Shown: positions 62,567-64,000 of the stretch, piece after piece
How positions within the stretch are numbered: position 1 is the stretch's first letter
Layout of the letters: each line of letters begins with the position of its first letter
DNA from: DASSJT01 sp963715025
Lineage (GTDB): Bacteria > Actinomycetota > Actinomycetes > Actinomycetales > Dermatophilaceae
Reading direction: 5' to 3'
NCBI GenBank assembly: GCA_963715025.1
Contig: CAVQQQ010000003.1
Location: 415,578 to 479,577 of the forward strand
Length of the DNA stretch: 64,000 bases
Made by a program: the position numbers and the translations under genes
The notes under the pieces: model-generated
Database searches by the model: none
Told to the model about the DNA's origin: nothing
What the model saw: the letters and a program-made list of their open reading frames with translations, nothing else

Positions 62567-62899
62567 ATGCCGCCCAGCACCTTCGGCCCACCGTTCGACC
62601 AGTTCCTGGCGACCGCAGAGGCAGTGGCCCAGGCGCGGCCCGAGGTGGACCTGGAGATGGCTCGAGAGGTGTTCCACGAGGCGGCGACTCTGCTCTACAA
62701 CGGCCTCGCTCTGGACGGTCTGGATGAACACGACGCTAGTGCCGTTGTCGCTGGTCTGTGCGTCGATCTCGTTGCTCAGGATCCCGGCGCCGCGGTGCGC
62801 AGACGTACTCAGTCAACGTTGGAGGATCCTGGAGATCTGCACGACCCAAAGGGTGTGGCCGCGGCATACGAAATCGCAACAACGATTCTGCAGCTCTGA
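62567..62899 (+). CDS. Hypothetical protein, 110 residues
   Basis: ATG 62567 gives a soluble, acidic, helical protein (FDQFLATAEAVAQARPEVDL, AREVFHEAATLLYNGLALDG, ASAVVAGLCVDLVAQDPG). There is no signal peptide, membrane segment or recognised domain. Residue usage is protein-like, which separates it from nearby noise, but no ribosome site is obvious. It stands alone between two gene-poor stretches. Confidence 0.5.
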   Translation: MPPSTFGPPFDQFLATAEAVAQARPEVDLEMAREVFHEAATLLYNGLALDGLDEHDASAVVAGLCVDLVAQDPGAAVRRRTQSTLEDPGDLHDPKGVAAAYEIATTILQL

Positions 62900-63049
62900 G
62901 TACCTGAACAGAAACGTCGTCATCTGCCCCTGTCGGCGCGAACACCAACCGCGGACTCGACCGCCTGGGTCGCGAGGATTTCGGTCGGGCGTCCCTGGTC
63001 GCTCGTGCGAACAATAGGGCCGGAATGAATGCAGAAGGAGGGCCAATCA

Positions 63050-63565
63050 GTGATCCTGCCCAAGGTCCGGGATCCTCGCTTCGTGACAATCCGACGCGGC
63101 GGCACCCTGACAGACTCGGATCATCGCCTCCTCGCCCTGTGGGCGGCCACATGCGCCGAGCACGTCCTTCACCTCTTCGAGTCAGCTCGGCCAGAGGACC
63201 CGCGACCACGACAGGCGATCGAGCATGCCCGCGCCTGGGCCCACGGCGAGGTCAAGATGATGGAGGCTCGCGCAGCCGGTGGGCATGCTATGGGTGCGGC
63301 CAGGAATCTGCATGGGGCACTACGTTATGCCGGGTATGCCGCCGGCCAGGCTGGGGTTGTCGCGCACGTCGCCGCGCACGAGCTCGGTGCAGCCGCCTAC
63401 GCAGTCAAAGCAGCACGTACCGCCGCCCCGGAAGGGGAGAGTGAAACAGCAGGGCGACTTGAATGCCAATGGCAGCGTGACCAGCTCCCGGAAGCGATTC
63501 GCGAACTCGTCCTTGATGATCAGCGGTTGCGAAACGACATCTGCTGGTCGGTCTTTGACTGCTAA
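63050..63565 (+). CDS. Imm-5-like putative immunity family protein
   Basis: 171 residues. The pattern VRDPRFVTIRRGGTLTDSDH, LLALWAATCAEHVLHLFE, DPRPRQAIEHARAWAHGEVK and GAARNLHGALRYAGYAAGQA, with VAAHELGAAAYAVKAARTA, matches the short helical 'putative immunity protein' (Imm-5-like) family. Related proteins are often annotated as immunity factors, yet no toxin gene is adjacent. GTG 63050 is chosen because AGAAGGAGG lies 7 bases upstream; ATG 63029 would place that site inside the gene. The last 30 residues (CQWQRDQLPEAIRELVLDDQ) are extra. Confidence 0.7.
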   Translation: MILPKVRDPRFVTIRRGGTLTDSDHRLLALWAATCAEHVLHLFESARPEDPRPRQAIEHARAWAHGEVKMMEARAAGGHAMGAARNLHGALRYAGYAAGQAGVVAHVAAHELGAAAYAVKAARTAAPEGESETAGRLECQWQRDQLPEAIRELVLDDQRLRNDICWSVFDC

Positions 63566-63656
63566 CCGCGCGTCGGACGGGCGGCCACCACTCGCAAAAC
63601 GAGCTCCGCACTCGGCGGACACGAGAGCGTCCGCTCATCGGCGAGAGGCGTTTATC

Positions 63657-63920
63657 CACCGCCTCGTCAGCGTTCTCGCCGTCGGCCTCCAAGAGCGGCA
63701 CCCGTCGCTGGGCCTCACCAGGCAGCCGTTGGAGTCGCTCTTGAGCCTTGTCCAGCATCGCCTGCGACGGGTCACGCAGCGTCACGTCGTAGCCGGCTTG
63801 GGCCAGCGGAAACGACTGATGGCCGGCGCCGCCGCCGACGTCGAGCACAGGCGCTGGAGGCGACGGCAAGTGATCCAGCAGGCGCTCGTGCAACACGTAG
63901 GTGCGCACGCGCCCCTTCAC
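63657..63920 (-). pseudogene. Truncated SAM-dependent methyltransferase (N-terminal remnant)
   Basis: On the minus strand, VRTYVLHERLLDHLPSPPAP, motif I VLDVGGGAGHQSFPLAQAGY and the following TLRDPSQAMLDKAQERLQRL are a clear class I methyltransferase start. Homology then stops near LLEADGENADEAV. The frame runs on into unrelated sequence antisense to the immunity-like gene. About 150 residues expected at the C-terminus are missing. The N-terminal side also lacks a normal start: the same frame meets a stop 48 bases upstream of GTG 63920. This fits a gene cut by a rearrangement at about 63650. Confidence 0.6.
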
Positions 63921-64000
63921 CGAGGCATAAGCGTCATCGGCAAACTGGTCAGCCAGACCGGCTCAGATGTCATCGCCCACCATGATGAGACTCGCCGACA

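Noticed and set aside
62331..62591. Minus-strand 86-residue frame with a protein-like C-terminus
   Set aside because: The first 55 residues are noise and no domain or ribosome site is visible; kept only as a remark on the gap.

Overview
High-GC actinobacterial chromosome segment. Gene content (soxR with its own SoxR box, monomeric NADP-isocitrate dehydrogenase, an F420/FMN-type PPOX protein, the folD-DUF3017 pair, Tat substrates, frequent GTG starts) fits Actinomycetota, probably Micrococcales and perhaps an Intrasporangiaceae-like genus. The family placement is inference; no phylogenetic marker gene is present. I saw no rRNA, tRNA, CRISPR array or complete insertion sequence.

Layout. (1) 1-1185: end of an S10 carboxypeptidase gene, then an autoregulated soxR. 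(2) 1153-29344: one large exopolysaccharide/capsule locus. It holds dTDP-rhamnose synthesis (rmlCA on the minus strand, rmlB-rmlD on plus), a polyprenyl-phosphate sugar-1-P transferase, about ten glycosyltransferases of GT4, GT2, GT-C and WbsX type, a Wzx flippase, a Wzy polymerase, a low-molecular-weight tyrosine phosphatase and a Wzc-type chain-length regulator/BY-kinase. Between the phosphatase and the kinase sits an unusual cassette: a Tat-exported protein, a terminator, an HPr-kinase-like protein with a C-terminal PqqD-like domain, an NTP_transf_5 nucleotidyltransferase and a second, stand-alone PqqD protein. This is my best candidate for an undescribed system. rmlB carries two frameshifts and one GT4 gene carries one, each a single extra base. 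(3) 29345-37512: housekeeping block with aquaporin, isocitrate dehydrogenase, PPOX protein, PAP2 phosphatase, Nudix hydrolase, malate dehydrogenase, DUF3017 and folD.

(4) 37537-59465: a nitrogen-heterocycle catabolism region. allG-allF-allH (oxalurate/oxamate carbamoyltransferase) is divergent from a PucR regulator. It is followed by a CYTH-CHAD protein, a uracil/xanthine-type NCS2 permease, a coupled molybdenum-hydroxylase operon (FAD, 2Fe-2S and Mo subunits, CoxG, nitrilase-type amidohydrolase), MBL, VOC and LysE proteins, and a HyuA-HyuB-NmrA operon. Together the enzymes could oxidise and open a cyclic ureide and finish it through oxalurate to carbamoyl phosphate; the substrate is inference. 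(5) 59514-62113: a cNMP/CBS/DUF294 protein coupled to a DnaQ-like exonuclease. (6) 62114-64000: a gene-poor, mosaic tail with an orphan immunity-like protein facing a truncated methyltransferase, suggesting a rearranged edge.

At the DNA level three things stand out. The heptamer GTATGCC/GGCATAC occurs about 44 times by hand count. A 48-bp palindromic element with the same 13-22-13 geometry lies inside both allF and the HyuA gene without breaking either frame. Convergent gene pairs share their stop codons in a CTAG tetranucleotide.
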